DNA of 64,000 nt, from NCBI RefSeq assembly GCF_004348345.1, contig NZ_SMJZ01000010.1, positions 17,364 to 81,363 on the forward strand. Direction: 5' to 3'. Positions 42,041 to 49,657 of the stretch are shown here, piece after piece; positions within the stretch are counted from its first letter, which is position 1; the number at the start of each line of letters is the position of its first letter. The notes under the pieces were generated by a model that ran no database searches, was not told the DNA's origin, and saw nothing but the letters and a program-made list of their open reading frames with translations. The position numbers were made by a program, and so were the translations under genes. This stretch comes from Nonomuraea longispora (GTDB lineage: Bacteria > Actinomycetota > Actinomycetes > Streptosporangiales > Streptosporangiaceae).

Positions 42041-43213
42041 TCAGCCGCTGAGCAGGGCTCCCAGGCGGGGCGCGTACGTGGCGTGGAAGACCAGCGAGGC
42101 CGCGCCGATCGCGGCGGCGTCCGCCGCGATCGGAGAGGTCTCCACCCTGACCGCGTGCAGCCGCCTGGCCAGCGACCTGGTCGACACGGCCGCCGCGATC
42201 ACCTGGTGGTAGAGCCCGCCCACCTCCCGCAGCGCGGGCCCGCCGAGCACGAGCAGATCGATGTCAAGCATGTTCACGACGCTCACGGCGGCGTCGGCCA
42301 GCCGCCCGGCCACGTGTTCGATCACGGCGAGGGCCTCGCTCTCGCCGCGGGCGGCCGCCGCGCAGATGGCGGCGTGGTCGGCTCCGGTGCCCAGCGCCGC
42401 CTCGATGGCACTCGGGCAGCAGACGGCCTCCACGCATCCCCGGTTGCCGCAGTAGCACTCGGGGCCGTCGGGTTCGACCGTGATGTGCCCGAACTCTGCG
42501 GCGTTCAGCGAGCGCCCGCGGTAGACCTGGTTGTCGAGGAAGATCCCGCCACCGATGCCCGTGCCCAGGTAGAGATAGGCGAAGCTCGGGGTGGAGCGTG
42601 CGGTCCCGGCCCACCGCTCGCCGATCGCCGCGGCGGTCGCGTCGTTGTCGACGGTGACGGGGAAGCGGGTGTACTCCTCCAGCAGGCTCTTGATCGGCAC
42701 CTGGTTCCAGCCGGGCAGCCGCGGGGGCGACACCATCACGCCGTCGCCGTCCAGCGGCCCTGGGCAGGCCAGACCCACCCCCAGCACCTTGCCGTCGGCG
42801 ACGCCCGCCTCCCTGAGGATGCGCCGGGCGGCCCTGGCCATCTGCCGCACCACGGTGTCCGCCTTGTGCCCGGGACGCACCGGCAGGCGCAGCCGCGCGA
42901 CGGGCCGCCCGGCCAGGTCGGCGAGCACACAGGAGATCTCACCGGGATCGAAGTGCACGCCGATGGCGTAGCCGGCGCCGGCGTCGACCCGCAGGATCGT
43001 ACGCGGCTTGCCCCCGTTGGACGGTGCGGAGCCGTCCTCGATGACCAGCCCTTCCTCCAGTAACCGGCGCACGATCACCGACACGGTCTGCGCGGTCAAC
43101 CTGGTGCGGGCCGCGATCTGGACCCTGCTGATCCCGTCGGAGGCCTGGATCGCCTCCAGCACCACGGCGCGGTTGTAGCTCCCCACCTTGGGCAGGTTCG
43201 TGCCCAGCTGCAT
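42041..43213 (-). CDS. ROK-family transcriptional regulator
   Basis: A 390-residue NagC/XylR-type regulator: an N-terminal winged helix (YNRAVVLEAIQASDGISRVQ, then LTAQTVSVIVRRLLEEGL) and a ROK sugar-kinase-like domain. The zinc-binding motif is CYCGNRGCVEAVC near residue 249, and the nucleotide and sugar regions YLYLGTGIGGGIFLDN and EFGHITVE are present. The ATG at 43213 has no ribosome binding site but a minus-10 GATATT 7 bp upstream, which suggests a leaderless transcript. It is divergent from the second CUT1 importer and probably controls it. The effector may be a sugar such as GlcNAc or mannose (inferred from family). Confidence 0.92.
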   Translation of the reverse strand: MQLGTNLPKVGSYNRAVVLEAIQASDGISRVQIAARTRLTAQTVSVIVRRLLEEGLVIEDGSAPSNGGKPRTILRVDAGAGYAIGVHFDPGEISCVLADLAGRPVARLRLPVRPGHKADTVVRQMARAARRILREAGVADGKVLGVGLACPGPLDGDGVMVSPPRLPGWNQVPIKSLLEEYTRFPVTVDNDATAAAIGERWAGTARSTPSFAYLYLGTGIGGGIFLDNQVYRGRSLNAAEFGHITVEPDGPECYCGNRGCVEAVCCPSAIEAALGTGADHAAICAAAARGESEALAVIEHVAGRLADAAVSVVNMLDIDLLVLGGPALREVGGLYHQVIAAAVSTRSLARRLHAVRVETSPIAADAAAIGAASLVFHATYAPRLGALLSG

Positions 43214-43219
43214 GTCGCC

Positions 43220-43265
43220 AATATCACACAAACTGTTGACTATGTAAATCAAATAGATTTAGCCT
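43220..43265. promoter_or_regulatory. Back-to-back promoters with an inverted repeat (ROK gene / second importer)
   Basis: Minus strand: TTTACA (43248-43243), 17 bp, GATATT (43225-43220), 6 bp before the ROK ATG. Plus strand: TTGACT (43236-43241), 18 bp, TAGCCT (43260-43265). The inverted repeat TAAATC-AAATA-GATTTA (43245-43261) lies in the plus-strand spacer and touches the minus-strand minus-35, so one bound protein could block both promoters. Confidence 0.66.
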
Positions 43266-43323
43266 CTCGGCAACTCCAAGGAAACTTCCCTGGCACATCC
43301 CCCAGAACCACCGGGAGCCCGTG

Positions 43324-44679
43324 ATGAGACGTACGCTGGCCGGTTCCCTCCTGCTGTTGACAGCCGTAGCCGGCTGTGGCGCCGACACTGAGCAGAACGC
43401 CTCCGGCAGCAAGGAACTCGAGGTCCTGTACAAGGTCGAGCCGACGTGGCCGCATCTGGAGAAGATGCTCACGGACGCCAAGAAGCAGTACGAAGCCGCT
43501 CACTCCGGCGTCACCGTCAAACTCACGCCCGTCCAGGGCAACAACGAGGCCTACTACACCAAGCTGGCCCTGCTCAACCGGTCTCCTGACTCGGCTCCCG
43601 ACGTCTATCTGCACGACACGTTCCAGGTGAACGCCGACGTCGCGGCGGGCAAGCTGGCTCCCCTGGACGACTACCTGGCCACGTGGCCCGACTGGAAGGA
43701 GCAGTTCCCCGACTCGGTCAAGCAGGCCGCCAAGGGCGGCGACGGCAAGATCTACGGCGTCCCGATCAGCACCGACACGCGCGGCCTGTGGTACCAGAAG
43801 GATGTCTTCGCCAAGGCCGGCCTGCCCGTCCCGTGGGAGCCGAAGACCTGGAACGACGTCCTGACGGCCGCCCGCACGATCAAGCAGAAGCTGCCTGACG
43901 TTCTGCCCTTCACCATGTACTCGACGAAGATCCACGGCGAGGCGTCGACCATGCAGGGCTTCGAGATGCTCCTGTACGGCACCCCCGAGGGCACCCTCTA
44001 CGACGAGGCGCAGAAGAAGTGGGTGGCCGGCGGCAAGCAGTTCACCGACGCGCTGACGTTCGTCAACACCATCTACCGCGAGGAGCTCGGGCCCAAGCAG
44101 GCCGACGCGCACAACGCCAAGCTGGCCGACAAGGTGAACTACGAGTGGTTCCCCAACGCCAAGCTGGGCATCGCGCTCGACGGCGCGTGGACCGCCTCGG
44201 CGTGGAAGCCGACCAGCACCAAGCCGTGGGCGGAGTGGAAGGACAAGATGGGCTGGACGGTCATGCCGACGCAGAACGGCGAGGAGCCGGGCGCGGTCAG
44301 CATGTCGGGCGGCTGGGTCATGGCGATGAGCTCGTACGCCAAGAACAAGCAGGAGGCGTGGGACTTCATCGCGGTGGCCACCAACAAGGAGAACTCGCTG
44401 ACGTACTCGCTGGGCTCGGGTGACCTGGCCCCCCGCAAGGACGTCGCGGCCGACCCGAAGTACACCGCCGACAACCCGAGCGTGAAGTTCTTCACCGACC
44501 TGGCCTCTGTGACCCACTACCGGCCGGCGTTCGAGGAGTACCCGAAGGTGTCGGCGCAGATCCAGGAGGCGCTGGAGGCGGTGACCACGGGCTCGAAGAC
44601 CCCTGAGGAGGCGACCGCCGACTACGCCAAGGCGCTGCCCACCGCCGTGGGCGGACCCGACAAGGTGCTGGCCAAATGA
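43324..44679 (+). CDS. Sugar-binding lipoprotein of second CUT1 importer
   Basis: A 451-residue SBP family 1 lipoprotein with lipobox AVAGC (Cys near residue 18). Typical are YEAAHSGVTVKLTPVQGNNE, DSAPDVYLHDTFQVNADVAA, GKIYGVPISTDTRGLWYQKD and LFTMYSTK-like hinge regions. It is divergent from the ROK gene and followed by two permease genes, again without an ATPase. The substrate is not readable from sequence; adjacency to the GH38 gene suggests a mannose- or GlcNAc-containing sugar. Confidence 0.9.
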   Translation: MRRTLAGSLLLLTAVAGCGADTEQNASGSKELEVLYKVEPTWPHLEKMLTDAKKQYEAAHSGVTVKLTPVQGNNEAYYTKLALLNRSPDSAPDVYLHDTFQVNADVAAGKLAPLDDYLATWPDWKEQFPDSVKQAAKGGDGKIYGVPISTDTRGLWYQKDVFAKAGLPVPWEPKTWNDVLTAARTIKQKLPDVLPFTMYSTKIHGEASTMQGFEMLLYGTPEGTLYDEAQKKWVAGGKQFTDALTFVNTIYREELGPKQADAHNAKLADKVNYEWFPNAKLGIALDGAWTASAWKPTSTKPWAEWKDKMGWTVMPTQNGEEPGAVSMSGGWVMAMSSYAKNKQEAWDFIAVATNKENSLTYSLGSGDLAPRKDVAADPKYTADNPSVKFFTDLASVTHYRPAFEEYPKVSAQIQEALEAVTTGSKTPEEATADYAKALPTAVGGPDKVLAK

Positions 44680-45590
44680 CGGTCGCCACAGCGCCCGCCC
44701 CGCCCGTGACGAACACGCCGCCCAGCGGTTCGTCGCGGCGCGGGGTGCTGCGCTGGCTGCTCCCCCTGGGGCCGGCCATCGTCCTGCTGGCGCTCTTCCT
44801 CGCCGGCCCCATCCTGTGGAGCGTCTACGTCGCCTTCACGAACGAGACGCTCACCGGCTCGGCCTCGGTCAACTCCGAGTTCGTGGGCCTGGCCAACTTC
44901 ACCAGGCTCTTCGACGACCCCAACTTCATCAACTCGTTCGTCCTCACGTTCGTCTTCGTGATCGGGTCGGCGGTCATCGGCCAGAACACCCTGGGCCTGA
45001 TCATCGCCCTCCTGCAGCGCGGGCGCGGCCGGACGACGCGCAGCGTCGTCAACGGCGTCGTCATCGCCGCCTGGGTGGTGCCGGAGGTGGTGGCGGCGGC
45101 CTGCTGGTTCTCGTTCCTGGCCGAGGAGGGCACGCTCAACGCGGTGCTCGGCATCTCCCAGGAGTGGCTCTACACGGCCCCGATGCTGGCGGTGATCCTG
45201 GCCAACGTCTGGCGCGGCACCGCGTTCTCCATGCTGGTGTACTCGGCCGCGCTGTCCGAGGTGCCGAAGGACCTGGTGGAGGCCGCCGCCGTGGACGGAG
45301 CGGGCCCCGGCCGCCGCCTGCTGCACATCACCCTGCCCCTGATCCGCAGATCCATCATGGCCAATCTCATGCTCATCACCCTGCAGACCCTGGCGAGCTT
45401 CGGCCTCATCTACGCCCTGACGGGCGGCGGGCCCGGCACGGCCAGCCAGACCACGCCGCTCTACATGTACGAGCAGGCGTTCCGTTACTTCGAGATCGGC
45501 TACGGCTCCGCGATCGCCCTCGTCATGCTGGTGGTCGGCGCCCTGTTCTCGCTGCTCTACCTGCGCCTGATCAAAGTGGAGGACGCGTGA
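44676..45590 (+). CDS. CUT1 importer permease, MalF/UgpA type (second system)
   Basis: A 304-residue permease with a 27-residue polar N-terminus and six spans. The EAA loop is DLVEAAAVDGAGPGRRLLHI (near residue 200). It overlaps the SBP gene and the next permease gene by 4 bp each. Confidence 0.92.
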   Translation: MTVATAPAPPVTNTPPSGSSRRGVLRWLLPLGPAIVLLALFLAGPILWSVYVAFTNETLTGSASVNSEFVGLANFTRLFDDPNFINSFVLTFVFVIGSAVIGQNTLGLIIALLQRGRGRTTRSVVNGVVIAAWVVPEVVAAACWFSFLAEEGTLNAVLGISQEWLYTAPMLAVILANVWRGTAFSMLVYSAALSEVPKDLVEAAAVDGAGPGRRLLHITLPLIRRSIMANLMLITLQTLASFGLIYALTGGGPGTASQTTPLYMYEQAFRYFEIGYGSAIALVMLVVGALFSLLYLRLIKVEDA

Positions 45591-46408
45591 CCAGGCTCGC
45601 GGCCCGCGGGGCGGCAGGACTGTCGCTCCTGATCATCTGCCTGGCCTTCCTCGGCCCGTTCCTGTGGGTGGTGATCTCCTCGGTCCAGCCGGAGGCGACG
45701 CTCGCCGCCCAGCCGACCCTGAACTTCTCGCTCGACAACTTCACGGCGGTGCTGACGTGGGAGACGCTGATCCTCCCGCTGATCAACTCGATCATCATCT
45801 CGGGGTCCACGGCGATCCTGACGGTGTTCGTGGCGGGCCTGGCCGCCTACCCGCTCTCCCGCTACCAGCTCCGCTACCGCCGGCACTTCATGCTGACGCT
45901 GCTGTTCACCACCGGCCTGCCGATGACGGCGGTCCTGGTGCCGGTCTACGCGATGTTCTTCCGCTTCAACCTGTACGGCTCCGTACCGGCGATGGTGTTG
46001 TTCCTGACGGCCAGTTCGCTGCCGTTCTCGATCTGGATGATGACGAACTTCATGGACGGGGTGCCGGTGAGCCTGGAGGAGGCGGCGTGGGTGGACGGCG
46101 CCGGCTGGGTGCGGTCGCTGACGACCGTGGTGGGCCCGCTGATGGCGCCGGGCGTCGCGGTGGTGGCGATCTTCGTCTTCGTCGGGCAGTGGGGCAACTT
46201 CTTCGCCCCGTTCGTGCTGATGGACACCCCGGAGAAGCAGCCGGCCGCGGTGACCATCTACACCTTCTTCTCCCAGTACGGGCAGGTCGCCTACGGCCAG
46301 CTGGCCGCGTTCTCCATCCTCTACACGGCACCGGCCGTGATCCTGTACGTGGCGGTGAACAAGTATCTGGCCGGCTCGTTCAGCTTCGCCGGCTCGGTGA
46401 AGGGCTGA
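45587..46408 (+). CDS. CUT1 importer permease, MalG/UgpE type (second system)
   Basis: A 273-residue permease with six spans and the EAA loop SLEEAAWVDGAGWVRSLTTV (near residue 162). GTG at 45587 overlaps the previous stop codon (GTGA). It ends the operon. Like the first sugar importer it lacks its own ATPase; actinobacterial CUT1 systems commonly share the MsiK ATPase, which is not in the window. Confidence 0.92.
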   Translation: MTRLAARGAAGLSLLIICLAFLGPFLWVVISSVQPEATLAAQPTLNFSLDNFTAVLTWETLILPLINSIIISGSTAILTVFVAGLAAYPLSRYQLRYRRHFMLTLLFTTGLPMTAVLVPVYAMFFRFNLYGSVPAMVLFLTASSLPFSIWMMTNFMDGVPVSLEEAAWVDGAGWVRSLTTVVGPLMAPGVAVVAIFVFVGQWGNFFAPFVLMDTPEKQPAAVTIYTFFSQYGQVAYGQLAAFSILYTAPAVILYVAVNKYLAGSFSFAGSVKG

Positions 46409-46515
46409 GGGGCTCCGCACGGTGCCGGGGCGGCTCCGGGAGTTCGACCCCCTTGCCGAAAGCCTGACCGGGCGTTAGACATGAGAGTCACCACTCGGCA
46501 GAGATCGGAGCCCTC

Positions 46516-46941
46516 ATGCCCTCGCAGGCCAGTCCGCGTCCGCGTCCCCGTCTTCCGCGCGCCCTCGGGACCCTCCGGGCCCTGGGAGTCACGGCGGCCG
46601 GGATGTTCGCCCTGACCGCGGCGCTCTCCCCCGCGGCCGCGCTGGCCACACCGCCCACGCCCTCGTCGGTGCTGGTGTGCCTGCCGGACACACCCGTCTG
46701 CCAGGAGGTGCGCGGGGCGCCCGGCGACTTCCGCCTCTGGTTCAAGATCAACAATGCGCCGGCGCCCGTGGGCCTGTCCTTCACCGTCAACGGCTCCCCC
46801 GCCTCTGGCTCCGTGTCCACGCACGACGCCGGCGAGGCCGTCGAAGGGGAGTTCCGGCCCGTGACCCCGCTCGTCAGCGGGGACGTGGCGTGTCTCAGCT
46901 ACGCCGGGGGCAGCGGCGAACACTGCGCCACCGCCCCGTGA
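46516..46941 (+). CDS. Small secreted protein with four cysteines, unknown function
   Basis: A 141-residue protein with a long basic N-terminus and a signal peptide ending near residue 45 (AALA). The mature part of about 97 residues has four cysteines (C55, C62, C126, C137), which could form two disulfides, and a beta-rich pattern (FRLWFKIN, LSFTVNG, GEFRPVTP). I do not recognise a family. GGAG precedes the ATG. It stands alone, 107 bp after the importer operon and 64 bp before the VOC gene, both on the same strand. Confidence 0.7.
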   Translation: MPSQASPRPRPRLPRALGTLRALGVTAAGMFALTAALSPAAALATPPTPSSVLVCLPDTPVCQEVRGAPGDFRLWFKINNAPAPVGLSFTVNGSPASGSVSTHDAGEAVEGEFRPVTPLVSGDVACLSYAGGSGEHCATAP

Positions 46942-47005
46942 CCGGCGCGCTACCGGAAGGAGGTTCTGGCTGACCGGGAATAGTTGAAAGGCGTACGGTT
47001 GGCAT

Positions 47006-47611
47006 ATGGCTGCGACCCCCGACACAGTGCACTGGCGTGGCGTGCACCACCTCGCCCTGGTGACCGCGGACATGGACGCCACCGTGCGGTTCTGGCACGG
47101 CGTGCTCGACGCCCGCCTGGTGGCCACCCTCGCCGTCCCCGCGTTCCGGCACTACTTCTTCGAGGTGGGGCCGGGCAACACCATCGCCTTCTTCGAATAC
47201 ACCGACCAGCCCATCGACAGCTTCGCCAAGCCCGCCGGCGTGCCGTACGCCCGGGCCGCGCAGTTCGACCACCTGTCCCTGCACCTGCCGGACGAGGAAG
47301 CACTCAACCGGCTGCGCGACCGGCTCAAGGCGCACGGCTGCGAGGTCACCGACGTCATCGACCACGGTTTCCTGCGCTCGATCTACTTCAGCGACCCCAA
47401 CGGGATCGCCCTCGAGGCCTCCTGGTGGACGCTCGACCCGACCGGCCGCCCCGTCGACCACGCCGACGAGCGGCTGTTCGCCGACCCCGACCCCGTGCCC
47501 GCCGTCCGCGAGCTGCGCGACGAAGGCCGCCTGCGCCACACGGCCGCGACGAAGCTCGTCGACGGCATCATCGAGGACCTCCGACGCGAAGGCGTCACCC
47601 TGGAGCCGTGA
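47006..47611 (+). CDS. VOC family (glyoxalase/bleomycin-resistance fold) protein
   Basis: A 201-residue protein with one complete vicinal-oxygen-chelate module of two beta-alpha-beta-beta-beta repeats. The first repeat starts WRGVHHLALVTADMDATVRF and the second AAQFDHLSLHLPDEEALNRL. Metal-type residues are the H of GVHHLAL and FDHLSL and E in IALEASWW. The last 50 residues are helical and outside the fold. The reaction is unknown; the family includes dioxygenases, lyases and resistance proteins. Confidence 0.86.
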   Translation: MAATPDTVHWRGVHHLALVTADMDATVRFWHGVLDARLVATLAVPAFRHYFFEVGPGNTIAFFEYTDQPIDSFAKPAGVPYARAAQFDHLSLHLPDEEALNRLRDRLKAHGCEVTDVIDHGFLRSIYFSDPNGIALEASWWTLDPTGRPVDHADERLFADPDPVPAVRELRDEGRLRHTAATKLVDGIIEDLRREGVTLEP

Positions 47612-47615
47612 GCGC

Positions 47616-47652
47616 GCCGCATCCCCCGGAGGGTCACCCCCGGGGATGCGGC
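47616..47652. terminator. Strong hairpin between convergent VOC and xylanase genes
   Basis: GCCGCATCCCC (47616-47626) pairs perfectly over 11 bp with GGGGATGCGGC (47642-47652), with a 15-base loop. It lies between two convergent stop codons. Confidence 0.75.
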
Positions 47653-47657
47653 GGCCG

Positions 47658-49325
47658 TCAGGCGCAGGTGTAGCCGGACGGCGTCTGGGTGTTCCCGTTC
47701 GGCCGGGTGACCTGGAAGCCGAAGCTCGTACTGGCGTTCGGCGCCAGAGTGCCGTTGTGGCCGGCGTTCCCGGCCGTGACGGTCTGCCCGCTGACGGACA
47801 CGGCGGCGTTCCACGAGCCGGCCAGCGTGTGCCCGGACGGGAGGGTGAAGGTGACGGTCCAGCCGGTGATGCCCGACGTGCCGGTGTTGGTGACGGTGAC
47901 CGGCTGCACCACGTACCCGTTGGCCCACTGGGTCTGTACGGTGCCCGTGGCGGTGCAGCCGCCCCCTCCACTGCCGCCCTCGGCCGTGGTGAACGTGACC
48001 GTGGGCGAGTTGCCGGACAGGTTGCCGGCGCCGTCACGTGCCCGCACGTACACCACGTACTCGGTGTCGGGGCTCAGCCCGGTCAGGGTGATGGAGTTGG
48101 TGGCGGTCGTGCCGAGTCGCGTGTCGCTGGCCCCCTGCTCGCGGTAGACGTTGTAGCCGGCCAGCCCGCTGCCCCCGCTGTCGGTCGAGGCGGTCCACGT
48201 CAGCCTGGCGGAGTTCGCGGTGACGTTGCCCGACGACGGTGTGCCGGGCGTGCTCGGCGCCGTGGTGTCGTCGCTGCTTGAGCCGTCGTCGAGCGCGTCG
48301 TGCACGGCGTTGTAGGCCGGCTTGGTCCGGTAGTTCTCGTCATAGATGAGCGCCGCGCCCTCCCCCTGGAACGTGTCCGGCACCCACGAGTACTTGTCGG
48401 TGAAGCCCCAGATCGTCACGCCCGCGCAGGCGGTGACGGCCAGGCAGGCGTTGACCGCGTTGCGGTAGTAGGTCGCCTGCGTGGCGTCCTTGGAGGAGTC
48501 CCTGGGCATCTGCATGCGGATGTCCAGCTCGGTGATGCGCACCTGGACGCCGAGGGCGGCGAAGCGCTCCATGTTCTGCTGCAGGTCGTTCGGGAAGCCG
48601 TACTGGATGGCGAGGTGGCCCTGGAAACCGACGCAGTCGACGGGCACGCCCTGCTCGCGCAGCGACCGGACGAGGTTGTACATCGCGGTGCTCTTGGCGT
48701 TGATGCCTTCGACGTTGTAGTCGTTGATGCACAGCCGGGCGTCGGGGTCGGCCTCACGCGCGGCCCTGAAGGCGTCGGCGACGAAGCTCTGGCCGAGCGT
48801 GTTGTACCAGAACGACGAGCGCCAGCCGCCGTTCTCGTCGAAGATCTCGTTCACCACGTCCCACGAGACCACGGCCGGGTTTCCGGCGTAGCGCCCGACG
48901 ACCTCGACGATGTGGTTCTCCATCGCGTCGCGCATGGCGCCGGCGCCGAGGTTCTGCACCCAGCCGGGTGTCTGGCTGTGCCACACGAGCGTGTGGCCGT
49001 GGACCTGCTGGTTGTTCTGCGTGGCGAAGTTGACGATGGCGTCGGCGCCGGAGAAGTTGAACTGGCCCTGGCTGGGCTCGGTGGTGTCCCACTTCATCAC
49101 GTTCTCGGCGGTGATCTGGTTGAACTCGGTGGCCGCGATGTTGCGGTACGCGGTCTCGTTGGACAGCGGGCTGGTGGCGAGCGCCGCTCCGATGAACTTG
49201 CCCCGGCTCTGCGCGTGCGCCCGCAGTGGCGCGGACGCTTCGGCCGAGGTCACGGGGAGGAGGAAGGTCAGGAGCATCCCCACCAGGGTGAGGGCTCTGA
49301 TGAGCGAGGACGAACGCACGGACAT
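47658..49325 (-). CDS. Secreted GH10 endo-1,4-beta-xylanase with Fn3 and CBM2 domains
   Basis: A 555-residue secreted xylanase. The signal peptide covers about residues 1-31. The GH10 domain (about 35-345) has NAEN-like AENVMKWD, VHGHTLVWHSQTPGW, acid/base E160 in WDVVNEIFDE and nucleophile E266 in VRITELDIRM. An Fn3 domain follows (about 358-445, APSTPGTPSSGNVTANSARL), then a Gly/Ser linker and a C-terminal CBM2 domain (about 455-555, with WANGYVVQPVTVTNTG, GWTVTFTLPSGHTL and one Cys at each end). GGAGG lies 3 bp before ATG 49325 and 9 bp before GTG 49319, so the start is slightly uncertain. Three GAAA-N-TTTC-like sites lie upstream. Confidence 0.95.
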   Translation of the reverse strand: MSVRSSSLIRALTLVGMLLTFLLPVTSAEASAPLRAHAQSRGKFIGAALATSPLSNETAYRNIAATEFNQITAENVMKWDTTEPSQGQFNFSGADAIVNFATQNNQQVHGHTLVWHSQTPGWVQNLGAGAMRDAMENHIVEVVGRYAGNPAVVSWDVVNEIFDENGGWRSSFWYNTLGQSFVADAFRAAREADPDARLCINDYNVEGINAKSTAMYNLVRSLREQGVPVDCVGFQGHLAIQYGFPNDLQQNMERFAALGVQVRITELDIRMQMPRDSSKDATQATYYRNAVNACLAVTACAGVTIWGFTDKYSWVPDTFQGEGAALIYDENYRTKPAYNAVHDALDDGSSSDDTTAPSTPGTPSSGNVTANSARLTWTASTDSGGSGLAGYNVYREQGASDTRLGTTATNSITLTGLSPDTEYVVYVRARDGAGNLSGNSPTVTFTTAEGGSGGGGCTATGTVQTQWANGYVVQPVTVTNTGTSGITGWTVTFTLPSGHTLAGSWNAAVSVSGQTVTAGNAGHNGTLAPNASTSFGFQVTRPNGNTQTPSGYTCA

Positions 49326-49352
49326 CTACCTCCGGAGGCAGGCACTCGGTTC

Positions 49353-49487
49353 CGAAAGTTTCGACCCGGACAGGATCGCACCGGAGACGGTATTGACGTG
49401 GGTCCATGCGGTCAACGCCGGGCCCGGACGGGCCCTAAAAGGGGCAGTTTGACGCCGGAAAGTATCGGGAATGCCGTGAAACTTTCA
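49353..49487. promoter_or_regulatory. Xylanase control region with three GAAA-N-TTTC type sites
   Basis: CGAAAGTTTCG (49353-49363) and TGAAACTTTCA (49477-49487) are perfect inverted repeats around one base; GGAAAGTATCG (49457-49467) is a weaker copy. On the minus strand TTGACC (49415-49410) and TACCGT (49392-49387) with 17-bp spacing form a probable xylanase promoter between the sites. Palindromes of the type CGAAA-N-TTTCG are known as conserved elements ahead of actinomycete xylanase genes. Confidence 0.72.
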
Positions 49488-49591
49488 TGCTTCCGCAGCT
49501 GCCGTCCGCCCGATCCGGCGGCCACGGCATCAGGTAGGCCTCCCCGATCAGGCCGCGCGGGAAACCCCTGATTCGCGTGTTTTTCCTGGTC

Positions 49592-49617
49592 TAGCCTTAC
49601 GTACCTACCGGTCGGTA
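49592..49617 (+). promoter_or_regulatory. Minus-10 and TetR-type operator of the acyl-CoA synthetase gene
   Basis: TAGCCT (49592-49597) is a probable minus-10 hexamer. TACCTACCGGTCGGTA (49602-49617) is a palindrome with mismatches only at one pair (T/C), of the ACCNACCGGTNGGT type bound by TetR/AcrR repressors. It lies at the expected transcription start. No TetR gene is in the neighbourhood. Confidence 0.62.
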
Positions 49618-49657
49618 CTGTGTTTCCGGAATAATCGTCCACGCGGGAGTTCTGCGC

